NCBI GenBank assembly: GCA_017474515.1
Contig: JAFVHN010000030.1
Span: forward strand, 1 to 64,000
Length of the DNA: 64,000 nt
Reading direction: 5' to 3'
Source: Prevotella sp.
Lineage (GTDB): Bacteria; Bacteroidota; Bacteroidia; Bacteroidales; Bacteroidaceae
The position numbers and the translations under genes are program-made. The notes below the pieces were generated by a model, which did no database searches, was not told where the DNA came from, and saw only the letters and a list, made by a program, of their open reading frames with translations. Shown piece after piece: positions 43,431 through 51,019 of the stretch (the first letter of the stretch is position 1; every line of letters begins with the position of its first letter).

Positions 43431-44897
43431 ATGAACGCTATTGAGGTGAACACCGTGAGCAAGAGCTACGGCCGCGTGAAGGCCCTCAGCCGGGTGTCTT
43501 TCACCGTCGGCCGCGGCGAAATCTTCGGGCTCATCGGTCCCGACGGCTCGGGAAAGACGTCGCTTTTCCGCATCCTATGCACGTTGCTTTTGCCCGACGA
43601 GGGAACGGCGACCGTTGACGGCCTCGACGTGGTGAAGCAGATGAAGGCCATCCGCCGCCGCGTGGGTTACATGCCCGGCAGCTTTTCGCTCTATCAGGAC
43701 CTGACGGTGGAAGAGAACTTGAAATTCTTTGCCACCCTCTTCGGCACCACCGTCGCCGAGGGCTACGACAACATCAAGGCCATTTATTCGCAAATAGAGC
43801 GGTTCAAGGACCGCAAGGCGGGCGCCCTCTCGGGCGGCATGAAGCAGAAACTGGCCCTTAGTTGTGCGCTGGTCCACAAGCCCAGCGTGCTCTTCCTCGA
43901 CGAGCCGACCACGGGCGTGGACCCCGTCAGCCGCAAGGAGTTTTGGGACATGCTGGCCATGCTCAGGGAACGAGGCATCACCATCGTGGCCTCAACGCCC
44001 TATCTCGACGAGGTGAGGCGTTGCGACCGCGTGGCTTTCCTTAGCGAAGGCGTGGTGCAGGGCATCGACACGCCCGAAGTGATACTTTCGCGGTTTGCCG
44101 ACATCTTCAACCCGCCGCCGCCCTCGGGCATGGCCGCCGTTGGCGAGGCCTCCCCCACCCCGCCGACCGTCATCGAGGTGTCGCATCTGGTGAAGGCTTT
44201 CGGCAATTTCCGCGCCGTTGACGACATCAGCTTCTCGGTGAAGCGCGGCGAAATCTTTGGCTTCCTCGGCGCCAACGGTGCCGGCAAGACCACGGCCATG
44301 CACATGCTGACCGGCCTGAACCAGCCCACCGGCGGCACGGGCACCGTGGCCGGTTTCGACATTCGCACACAACACGAGCAGATAAAGAAACACATTGGCT
44401 ACATGTCGCAGAAATTCTCTCTGTATGAGGACCTTACCGTTGCCGAGAACATACGGCTCTTTGCCGGCATCTACGGCATGAAGGGCAAGGAAATCAAGGA
44501 AAAAACGCGGAAAATGCTCCGCCAACTGAAGTTCGAGGACCATGCCAACGACATCGTGGGCTCCCTCCCGCTGGGGTGGAAACAAAAGCTGGCCTTCTCG
44601 GTGGCCATCTTCCACGAGCCGGCCATCGTGTTCCTCGACGAGCCCACGGGCGGCGTGGACCCCGCCACGCGCCGCCAGTTCTGGGAACTCATCTATGAGG
44701 CCGCCGGGCGGGGCATCACCGTCTTCGTCACCACCCATTACATGGACGAGGCCGAATATTGCGACCGCATCTCAATCATGGTTGACGGGAAAATCAGCGC
44801 CATCGGCACCCCCGGAGAACTGAAACAACGCTTTCACCAGCCCGACATGGACCATGTGTTCACCTACCTGGCGCGCGAAGCCAAAAGAGGAGATTAA
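43431..44897 (+). CDS. Tandem ATP-binding subunit of an ABC exporter (YbhF-like)
   Basis: 488 residues containing two ATPase domains. First (1-225): Walker A GPDGSGKTS, signature LSGGMKQK, Walker B VLFLDEPT. Second (about 245-488): Walker A GANGAGKTT, Walker B IVFLDEPTGGVDPATR, H-loop VTTHYMDEAE. The second signature is degenerate (SLPLGWKQK, not LSGGQ), so the two sites may be unequal. The double-ATPase form pairs with two ABC-2 permeases, present next. Exports drugs or small molecules by analogy with YbhFSR; substrate unknown. Permease gene follows 4 bp after the stop. Confidence 0.92.
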   Translation: MNAIEVNTVSKSYGRVKALSRVSFTVGRGEIFGLIGPDGSGKTSLFRILCTLLLPDEGTATVDGLDVVKQMKAIRRRVGYMPGSFSLYQDLTVEENLKFFATLFGTTVAEGYDNIKAIYSQIERFKDRKAGALSGGMKQKLALSCALVHKPSVLFLDEPTTGVDPVSRKEFWDMLAMLRERGITIVASTPYLDEVRRCDRVAFLSEGVVQGIDTPEVILSRFADIFNPPPPSGMAAVGEASPTPPTVIEVSHLVKAFGNFRAVDDISFSVKRGEIFGFLGANGAGKTTAMHMLTGLNQPTGGTGTVAGFDIRTQHEQIKKHIGYMSQKFSLYEDLTVAENIRLFAGIYGMKGKEIKEKTRKMLRQLKFEDHANDIVGSLPLGWKQKLAFSVAIFHEPAIVFLDEPTGGVDPATRRQFWELIYEAAGRGITVFVTTHYMDEAEYCDRISIMVDGKISAIGTPGELKQRFHQPDMDHVFTYLAREAKRGD

Positions 44898-44901
44898 GCG
44901 T

Positions 44902-45945
44902 ATGAGGAGTTTTTCATCGTTCATCATCAAAGAGGCCCTTCACATCCTGCGCGACAAGCGCACGATGCTCATTCTCTTCGGCATGCCCGTGGTGCTGATG
45001 CTGATTTTCGGCTTTGCCATCACCAACGACGTGAAGAACGTGCGCACCGTCATCGTGACATCGCAGATGGACCTTCACACGCAGGCCGCCTCGGAGCGAC
45101 TGGCCGCCTCGGAATATTTCATCATCACGGCCACCGTGGCCACGCCGAAAGCGGCGGAACGGCTCATCCGCAACCAGCAGGCCGACATGGCCGTGGTCTT
45201 CGCGAAAGACCACTCGCTACAGTTCATCGTCGATGGCGCCGACCCCAACATGGCGCAACAATGGACCAACTACGCCACGGGCGTCGTGGCCAACATGCAG
45301 GGCGCGGGTATAACAACGAAAATGCTCTACAACCCCCGGATGAAGTCGGCCTACAACTTCGTACCGGCCATCATGGGCATGTTGCTGATGCTGGTGTGCG
45401 CCATGATGACGTCCATTTCCATCGTTCGCGAAAAGGAGCGGGGAACCATGGAGGTGCTGCTGGTGTCGCCCGTCAGGCCGCTCTTGATCATCATAGCGAA
45501 GGCCGTGCCCTACCTGGTGATTGCCTTTGCCATTCTCGTAACGATTTTGCTCATGGCGCGCTTCGTGCTCGACGTGCCCTTGCAGGGGTCGCTGGTCTGG
45601 ATTTTCCTTGTCAGCACCATCTACATCCTGCTGGCCCTCTCGCTGGGATTGCTCATTTCAAACATTGCCACCAGCCAGCTCATGGCGCTCCTCATTTCGG
45701 CCATGGTGTTGCTCATGCCCATCGTGATGCTCAGCGGCATGCTGTTCCCCATTGAGTCGATGCCCAAGGTGTTGCAATGGCTGTCGGCCATCGTGCCGCC
45801 ACGCTATTACATCGAGGCCATGCGCAAGCTGATGATCATGGGTGTGGGCATTGGCGAAGTGGTGCGCGAGGTGTCCATCCTCACGGGCATGACGCTCTTC
45901 CTGCTGGTCGTCTCGCTCAAGAAATTCAAGGTAAGGCTGGAGTGA
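44902..45945 (+). CDS. ABC-2-type permease (YbhS-like)
   Basis: 347 residues from MRSFSSFIIKEALHILRD at 44902. N-terminal membrane segment (about 22-42), a large periplasmic loop (about 45-160), then five membrane segments with the ABC-2 signature AKAVPYLVIAFAI and LSGMLFPIESMPKVLQWLS. One of a permease pair powered by the preceding double ATPase. Overlapping start alternatives upstream lie within the ATPase gene. Confidence 0.9.
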   Translation: MRSFSSFIIKEALHILRDKRTMLILFGMPVVLMLIFGFAITNDVKNVRTVIVTSQMDLHTQAASERLAASEYFIITATVATPKAAERLIRNQQADMAVVFAKDHSLQFIVDGADPNMAQQWTNYATGVVANMQGAGITTKMLYNPRMKSAYNFVPAIMGMLLMLVCAMMTSISIVREKERGTMEVLLVSPVRPLLIIIAKAVPYLVIAFAILVTILLMARFVLDVPLQGSLVWIFLVSTIYILLALSLGLLISNIATSQLMALLISAMVLLMPIVMLSGMLFPIESMPKVLQWLSAIVPPRYYIEAMRKLMIMGVGIGEVVREVSILTGMTLFLLVVSLKKFKVRLE

Positions 45946-45975
45946 AAAAGTGAAGAGTGAAGAGTGAAGAATAAG

Positions 45976-46052
45976 GCCCCCCTCTAATCCCCCCTTGGGG
46001 GGAAGACGTACGGACCAAAGGCTCCCCTCCTTACGGGAAGGGCCGGGGGGGC
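45976..46052. repeat. CCCCCCTCTAAT...CCCCCCTTGGGGGG repeat
   Basis: Contains the CCCCCCTTGGGGGG palindrome followed by AAGAC, as at 18389-18421, then a second GC-rich arm pair (CTCCCCTCC ... GGGAAGGGCCGGGGGG). Lies between two exporter genes, with GTGAAAAGTGAA runs on both sides. Confidence 0.7.
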
Positions 46053-46071
46053 TAAAAGTGAAAAGTGAAAA

Positions 46072-47136
46072 ATGATTAAGTTCCTCATACAAAAAGAGTT
46101 TCTTCAGATACGGCGCAACGGTTTCCTGCCCCGTCTCATTCTTGTGTTCCCCATTGCCATCATGTGCGTCATGCCGTGGGTGATGAACCAGGAGGTGAAG
46201 AACATCCGCGTCGATGTGGTGGACAACGACCGCTCCGTGCGCTCCCAACAACTGGTGCATAGCATCGAGGCCTCCAACTATTTCATCTTCAACGGCCAGC
46301 GGCCCACCTACCGTATGGCGCTGAAAGACATCGAGACCTCGAAGGCCGACATGGTGCTGGTCATCAAGGAGGGCTTCGGCAAAGGCGCCGCAAGCCCCGT
46401 TCTTATTGCCGCCAACGCGGTGAACGGCACCAAGGGCTCCATCGGCGCCGCCTATCTGTCGCAGATTGTGGGGACCCACGTCCCGCTTGTTGCAATGCCG
46501 TCGCAACCCTCCGTCCTCTTTCTCTACAACAAGCACCTCAACTACAAGGTTTTCATGATTCCCGCCCTCTTCGCCATCCTGATAATGTTGATGACTGGCT
46601 TCCTTCCGGCGCTGAACATTGTGGGCGAGAAAGAAACAGGCACCATCGAGCAGATAAACGTCACCCCCGTGCCGAAATGGGCGTTTATCCTGGCCAAGCT
46701 CATTCCCTACTGGCTGATTGCCCTCTTCCTGATAACCGTATGCCTGGGGTTGTCGTGGCTGGTCTATGGCATCACCTGCCAGGGCAACCTGTTGCTGGTC
46801 TATCTCTTGGCCATGCTCCTGGCACTCTTTTTCAGCAGCCTGGGACTGATTATCTCCAACTATAGCGACACCATGCAACAGGCCATCTTCGTGATGTGGT
46901 TCTTCGTGGTCTGCCTGATGCTCCTTTCGGGATTGTTCACTCCCACGCGCTCAATGCCCCACCTGGCTTATCTCACCACCTACGTCAACCCCATGCACTA
47001 TTTCATTGATGCCATCCGCACCGTCTTCGTGCGCGGCGGCGATTTCCAGAGCATCGCCCACCAGGCGGGGGCCCTTGCGGCCATCTCCTCGATTATGGGC
47101 CTTTGGGCGGTGGCAAGCTACAAAAAGAATTCCTGA
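46072..47136 (+). CDS. ABC-2-type permease (YbhR-like)
   Basis: 354 residues, same fold as the preceding permease: an N-terminal helix (about 17-37), a periplasmic domain, then KVFMIPALFAILIMLMTGFL and four more membrane helices, with ALNIVGEKETGTIEQINVTPV (coupling region) and LSGLFTPTRSMPHLAYLTTYVNP. Completes the heterodimeric exporter. Gap of 126 bp from the YbhS-like gene, filled by the CCCCCC repeat. Confidence 0.9.
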   Translation: MIKFLIQKEFLQIRRNGFLPRLILVFPIAIMCVMPWVMNQEVKNIRVDVVDNDRSVRSQQLVHSIEASNYFIFNGQRPTYRMALKDIETSKADMVLVIKEGFGKGAASPVLIAANAVNGTKGSIGAAYLSQIVGTHVPLVAMPSQPSVLFLYNKHLNYKVFMIPALFAILIMLMTGFLPALNIVGEKETGTIEQINVTPVPKWAFILAKLIPYWLIALFLITVCLGLSWLVYGITCQGNLLLVYLLAMLLALFFSSLGLIISNYSDTMQQAIFVMWFFVVCLMLLSGLFTPTRSMPHLAYLTTYVNPMHYFIDAIRTVFVRGGDFQSIAHQAGALAAISSIMGLWAVASYKKNS

Positions 47137-47163
47137 CCGCCTAACTTTTTTCTTGTGTACAAT

Positions 47164-47388
47164 ATGAAAAACCACCTGTTACCGAGTATCCTCGCGGCCA
47201 CCGTGTGCGCCGTGATGCTATGCGGTTGTTCGAGCGGTCACTCACCAAAAAGCGGCACGCCGGCCCCGTCGCCGCAAAGCGATTTCCGCTTTTACACGCC
47301 CTAACCCGACGACACCCTGCCTCCTACACAACGCGACACCCTGCGGCCCGCGGCCACCCCGTCGCCGGTCGATGACTACGACGAATAA
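47164..47388 (+). pseudogene. Small lipoprotein gene interrupted by an in-frame TAA
   Basis: ATG at 47164 gives MKNHLLPSILAATVCAVML, lipobox LCGC, then a Ser/Pro-rich linker to FRFYTP and stop at 47302-47304 (46 residues). The same frame continues PDDTLPPTQRDTL ... VDDYDE to a second stop at 47386-47388. Composition is continuous across the first stop (Pro/Thr/Asp-rich), suggesting a nonsense mutation in a 74-residue lipoprotein. Too short to predict function. Confidence 0.6.
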
Positions 47389-47446
47389 AACTTCAAAAAT
47401 ACAAGGTTTTTCTTTACTTCGCGGTGGATAGCGACATGGGGTAAAA

Positions 47447-47655
47447 TTGGTAAAAAATCTTGACAAAATCGGGGGATTTTTGGAGAAAATTATAAACTGT
47501 TGAAAATCAGCAGTTTACAGAACCCTCGAAGTTTGACCGCAATTTTCAGGGAGAAATCTTCAAGATTTCCCTCCTCAATCTTCAAAATCTCTCCCCTCAA
47601 TTTGCGGCCAAACTTCTTGGGGTAAGAAAAATTCATTGAAAAATCTTGACAAAAA
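47447..47655 (-). repeat. 209-bp palindromic intergenic element, copy D
   Basis: Minus-strand copy. The plus strand starts TTGGTAAAAAATCTTGACA and ends GAAAAATCTTGACAAAAA; it includes GTTTGACCGCAATTTTC, AATTTGCGGCCAAAC and ACTGTTGAAAATCAGCAGT. Lies 76 bp past the minus-strand barrel gene, beyond its terminator. Confidence 0.88.
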
Positions 47656-47673
47656 CGGTGCGAAAAATTCAAA

Positions 47674-47713
47674 GCCACCCTTGCGGAAAAATTTGCCGCA
47701 AGGGTGGCTTTTT
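47674..47713. terminator. Strong bidirectional intrinsic terminator
   Basis: 13-bp perfect stem GCCACCCTTGCGG (47674-47686) with CCGCAAGGGTGGC (47696-47708), followed by TTTTT on the plus strand and preceded by a weak A-tract that serves the minus strand. Ends the barrel gene stopping at 47731. Confidence 0.9.
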
Positions 47714-47730
47714 GTATCAGAAGGGGATGG

Positions 47731-48435
47731 TCAGAAGTTGATGCCCACGTTGAGCATCAGCGCGCTGTTGCGGCAATCGTCGAAATCGTCGTCCGACACG
47801 TTGGAGAGGCCCAAGTCGTAGGTCAGGTCCAGATAAAGCATGTCGTACTGAAGTCCGCAACCCATTTTCACGCCGCCGTCGAATCGCCGGAACGAATAGG
47901 GCGAGTTGGAGAACGAGCTGTAGGCTTCCCTTTGGCCGAAATCCTTCACCTTGCCGCCCACTCCGCAGGCGAGATAACCGCCGAGGAAGGGTTGCAGGCT
48001 CAGTCCGCGGTCGATGTCAACCATGTATTTCAGCACGAGTGGAACCTCCAGGTAATCAAGGTTATAGGTAAACTTTGTGTCGCCGGCTTTTCCCTTTCCG
48101 CCCTTCTCGGTGTAGTAGAGTCCGGTCTCAAAATAGAGCGGCGCATGCCATCCCACGGCAAAGCCGGTGGCCAGTCCGACGTTGAGGCCCGATTTCACTC
48201 CGCTGCCGTTCAGGTATTTGTCGTCGCTGGTCACGGTAGAGAAAGCCGCTCCTATGCGCATTCCGGTGTAGATGTCGGCGCTATAGGGCCGCCAGTAGCC
48301 GTTGGCGGGCCGTCCGCCGCGATAGTCGAGCCGCCCCGACGCGGGGTTGTAGTAGCGGCTGCGCTTGTAGTTCTGTGCCTGAGCGGGCAGGGCCGTCACC
48401 ATGGCGACCAGTGCCCAGATGATGAGTCTTTTCAT
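47731..48435 (-). CDS. Outer-membrane beta-barrel (porin-family) protein
   Basis: 234 residues from MKRLIIWALVAMVTALPAQA at 48435, a clean signal peptide; the longer frame to 48498 has no such start. Mature part has an Arg/Tyr-rich start (NYKRSRYYNPASG), then TGMRIGAAFSTVTSDD and alternating strands ending MLNVGINF with terminal Phe. Fits the Bacteroidota outer-membrane beta-barrel family PF13568-like. A weak promoter-like TTCCTTTG is at 48496-48503 on the minus strand. Terminator at 47674-47713. Confidence 0.8.
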   Translation of the reverse strand: MKRLIIWALVAMVTALPAQAQNYKRSRYYNPASGRLDYRGGRPANGYWRPYSADIYTGMRIGAAFSTVTSDDKYLNGSGVKSGLNVGLATGFAVGWHAPLYFETGLYYTEKGGKGKAGDTKFTYNLDYLEVPLVLKYMVDIDRGLSLQPFLGGYLACGVGGKVKDFGQREAYSSFSNSPYSFRRFDGGVKMGCGLQYDMLYLDLTYDLGLSNVSDDDFDDCRNSALMLNVGINF

Positions 48436-48601
48436 ATTGTTTCTCCTTCTTTCTTTGGGTAAATAAACGTTTCGCGGGAAATGCTTTTCCAGGTGCAAAG
48501 GAAAGCATTTCCCACGAAATCCGCAAGGGGTAAATTCCTAAAAATGAAGGGGGAAACCCTATGCCTCGGGGCGGGTTTTCCAAGGGGCTTTTTCAGGGCC
48601 T

Positions 48602-48667
48602 CCCAGGTTCTCCTAGGACTTCCTAGGATTTCCTAGGGCTTCCTAGGTTTTCCTAGGTTTTCCTAAG
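48602..48667. repeat. Phased CCTAGG array, period 10 bp
   Basis: CCTAGG at 48612, 48622, 48632, 48642 and 48652, flanked in phase by CCCAGG (48602) and CCTAAG (48662). The last unit reaches into the 3' end of the TrmH gene. Confidence 0.95.
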
Positions 48668-49223
48668 GCTTCCCTGGCTTTCCCAGCATCACCTGCCGCG
48701 CAAACTCCCAAATAACGATGCCGGCGGTCACCGCCACGTTCATGGAGTGCTTGGTGCCCAATTGTGGAATTTCCAGGCATCCGTCGCAGCTGTCCACCAC
48801 CTCCTGGTGAACGCCTTTCACCTCGTTTCCGAGCACCACGGCATAGGTCTCCCCGCGTTGCCCTTCGGCATCGAGCCGCAAGGTGTTCAGCTTGGTGCTT
48901 CCGTGGCATTGCTCCACGGCCAACACCGTGGTGCCGCGGCTTTTCAGCTCTTCCACCGCCTGGAGGGCCGTGGGGAAATATCTCCACTCCACGCTGTCCT
49001 CGCCGCCGAGCGCCGTCTTGTGGATTTCGGGATGCGGCGGCGTGGCCGTAATGCCGCATAGGTAAAGGGCCGCGACACGAAAAGCATCGCAGGTGCGAAA
49101 CACCGACCCGATGTTGTAGAGCGAGCGCACATCGTCGAGCACCACCACCAGCGGCAGTTTCTCGGCCTGGCGGAACTCGTCAACGGTGAGCCGCTCCATT
49201 TCTATGGTCCTGAGCTTCTTCAT
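48663..49223 (-). CDS. SpoU/TrmH-family RNA 2'-O-methyltransferase
   Basis: 186 residues. SPOUT-class knot methyltransferase: motif 1 DDVRSLYNIGSVFRTCDAF (N, R), motif 2 VVLGNEVKGV, motif 3 IPQLGTKHSMNVAVTAGIV. No extra N-terminal domain, as in TrmL/TrmH of small size. Target nucleotide (tRNA or rRNA) cannot be told from sequence. Starts 3 bp after the sufE stop, so co-transcribed. The last codons coincide with the first unit of a CCTAGG array. Confidence 0.9.
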   Translation of the reverse strand: MKKLRTIEMERLTVDEFRQAEKLPLVVVLDDVRSLYNIGSVFRTCDAFRVAALYLCGITATPPHPEIHKTALGGEDSVEWRYFPTALQAVEELKSRGTTVLAVEQCHGSTKLNTLRLDAEGQRGETYAVVLGNEVKGVHQEVVDSCDGCLEIPQLGTKHSMNVAVTAGIVIWEFARQVMLGKPGKP

Positions 49224-49226
49224 GGC

Positions 49227-49649
49227 TTACTGCTGCCGGGTGTCGTATGCCAGGGCATACATGCGTATCTGCTTCACCATGGCCAGCAGTCCGTTGGAAC
49301 GGGTGGGCGAAAGGTGCTCGCGCAGGCCGATGTCGTCGATGAAGAACAGCTCGGCGTCGAGGATGTCGCGCGGTGTCTGCCCGCTAAACACGCGGATGAG
49401 CAGCGACACGATGCCTTTCACTATGAGTGCGTCGCTCTCGGCTTGGAAATAGAGGCGGCCCTCGCGCAGGTCGGCCTGCAGCCACACGCGGCTCTGGCAA
49501 CCGTCGATGAGGTTGCTCTCCGTCTTGTATTGTTCGGGAAGGGGGGCCAGTTCGTTGCCAAGGTCGATGAGCAACTGGTATTTGTCCATCCAGTCGTCGA
49601 GGTCGGCGAACTCTTCGACAATGGCGTCTTGGGTTTCTTTAATGGTCAT
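49227..49649 (-). CDS. sufE: SufE-family sulfur acceptor
   Basis: 140 residues, normal length. SufE accepts persulfide sulfur from the desulfurase SufS and feeds the Fe-S scaffold. Acceptor cysteine C51 in LIDGCQSRVW is at the same place as in E. coli. Family features: EQYKTESNLIDGC and SPTRSNGLLAMVKQI near the C-terminus. The rest of the suf genes is not in the window. Second gene of the U32 protein-sufE-trmH run. Confidence 0.95.
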   Translation of the reverse strand: MTIKETQDAIVEEFADLDDWMDKYQLLIDLGNELAPLPEQYKTESNLIDGCQSRVWLQADLREGRLYFQAESDALIVKGIVSLLIRVFSGQTPRDILDAELFFIDDIGLREHLSPTRSNGLLAMVKQIRMYALAYDTRQQ

Positions 49650-49683
49650 AAGGAATGATGGGGTTGAGTTAATATTTTAGAAA

Positions 49684-50931
49684 TCAAGCGGTTGGCTCCA
49701 GTTTGAAGAGCTTGTCGGAAGGGCGCACCTTGGCGGGCACCTTGATGCTGACGCGGGTGCCCTGCTGGGCGGTGGCCACGGCCTGCACGTCGTCGTGGAT
49801 TTCCTCTGCCGTGACATACATCGCGCCGGTCGTGGGACCGGTGATGAGCAGGCGGTCGCCCACGCTGAACGTGGTGGCCTCGACGGTGAACTCGGCCACG
49901 CCGAGCTTTGAGAAGTATTTCACGCCCTTGCCCACATAGACCTTGCGTTCGGTGGCGCACGAGCCGTATTCCTTGTTCCATTCGCCAAGCGTCTGGCCGA
50001 GGTAGTAGCCGTCCCAGAAACCGCGGTTGAAGACGCGGGCCAGCTGCTCGTCCCAGCGGTCTTTCTTCTCCTTGGTAAACGTTCCGTCCACCACGCTGGC
50101 AATGGCTTCCTTGTAGCATTTCACCACGTTATAGACGTATTCGGGGCCGCGTGCCCTGCCCTCAATCTTGAACACCCTGACGCCGCTCTCCATCATCTGG
50201 TCGATGAAGCGAATGGTCTTCAGGTCCTTGGGGCTCATGATATACTTGTTGTCTATTTCAAGCTGGTGGCCCGTTTCGTTGTCGGTGACGGTATAGGAAC
50301 GGCGGCATATCTGCGTGCATTCGCCGCGGTTGGCCGAGCGGTTGGCGGCATGCAGGCTCATGTAGCACTTTCCCGAAATGGCCATGCAGAGGGCACCGTG
50401 GCAAAACATCTCGATGCGCACCGGCTGGCCGCTTGGCCCGCAGATGTGCTCCTCGGTGGCCTGGCGGTGGATGGCGGACACCTGCTCCAGGGTGAGCTCG
50501 CGGGCCAGCACCACCACGTCGGCAAACTGGGCGTAGAAGCGCAGGGCCTCAATGTTCGAGATGTTGAGTTGCGTGCTCAGGTGGACTTCCATGCCCACCT
50601 GGCGGCAATAGGTCATCACGGCCACGTCGCTGGCAATGACCGCCGAGATGCCGGCCTGGCGTGCGGCGTCGATGATTTGCCGCATTTCGGGCAGGTCCTC
50701 ACCGTAGATGATGGTGTTGACGGTGAGATAGGTCTTCACGCCCCGCTCCGAGCACTGCCCGGCAATGTCGCGCAGGTCGTCGATGGTGAACGGCGAGGCG
50801 GAATGTGAACGCATGTTGAGCCGCCCGATGCCGAAATAAACCGACTGTGCTCCGGCTTGCAGGGCAGCAGCCAGCGACTCGCGCGAACCCACCGGCGCCA
50901 TGATTTCAAAGTCGTGGATATCGTAGTTCAT
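49684..50931 (-). CDS. Peptidase U32-family protein (TrhP/YegQ-like)
   Basis: 415 residues from MNYDIHDFEIMAPVGS at 50931, just 5 nt from a TAAATTTG promoter element; the longer open frame to 51042 would start before the transcript. Signature: EMFCHGALCMAISGKCYMS and NRGECTQICRRSY (the U32 cysteine cluster). Some members are collagenase-like, but in E. coli the family (TrhP) is needed for tRNA 5-hydroxyuridine-34 formation with prephenate. The C-terminal beta-domain is DRLLITGPTTG. Heads the operon with sufE (34-bp gap) and trmH. Confidence 0.9.
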   Translation of the reverse strand: MNYDIHDFEIMAPVGSRESLAAALQAGAQSVYFGIGRLNMRSHSASPFTIDDLRDIAGQCSERGVKTYLTVNTIIYGEDLPEMRQIIDAARQAGISAVIASDVAVMTYCRQVGMEVHLSTQLNISNIEALRFYAQFADVVVLARELTLEQVSAIHRQATEEHICGPSGQPVRIEMFCHGALCMAISGKCYMSLHAANRSANRGECTQICRRSYTVTDNETGHQLEIDNKYIMSPKDLKTIRFIDQMMESGVRVFKIEGRARGPEYVYNVVKCYKEAIASVVDGTFTKEKKDRWDEQLARVFNRGFWDGYYLGQTLGEWNKEYGSCATERKVYVGKGVKYFSKLGVAEFTVEATTFSVGDRLLITGPTTGAMYVTAEEIHDDVQAVATAQQGTRVSIKVPAKVRPSDKLFKLEPTA

Positions 50932-50936
50932 GGGTG

Positions 50937-50944
50937 CAAATTTA
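50937..50944 (-). promoter_or_regulatory. Promoter -7 element giving a leaderless mRNA
   Basis: Minus-strand TAAATTTG, with only CACCC between it and the ATG at 50931; transcription should begin at or next to the start codon. Confidence 0.65.
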
Positions 50945-51019
50945 GCTATTATTTTCGAGATAATGAGCCAATGGCCTAAAGAAATTGCATTTCCACCCGC
51001 CGAAGGGGCTGGCGGGCGG

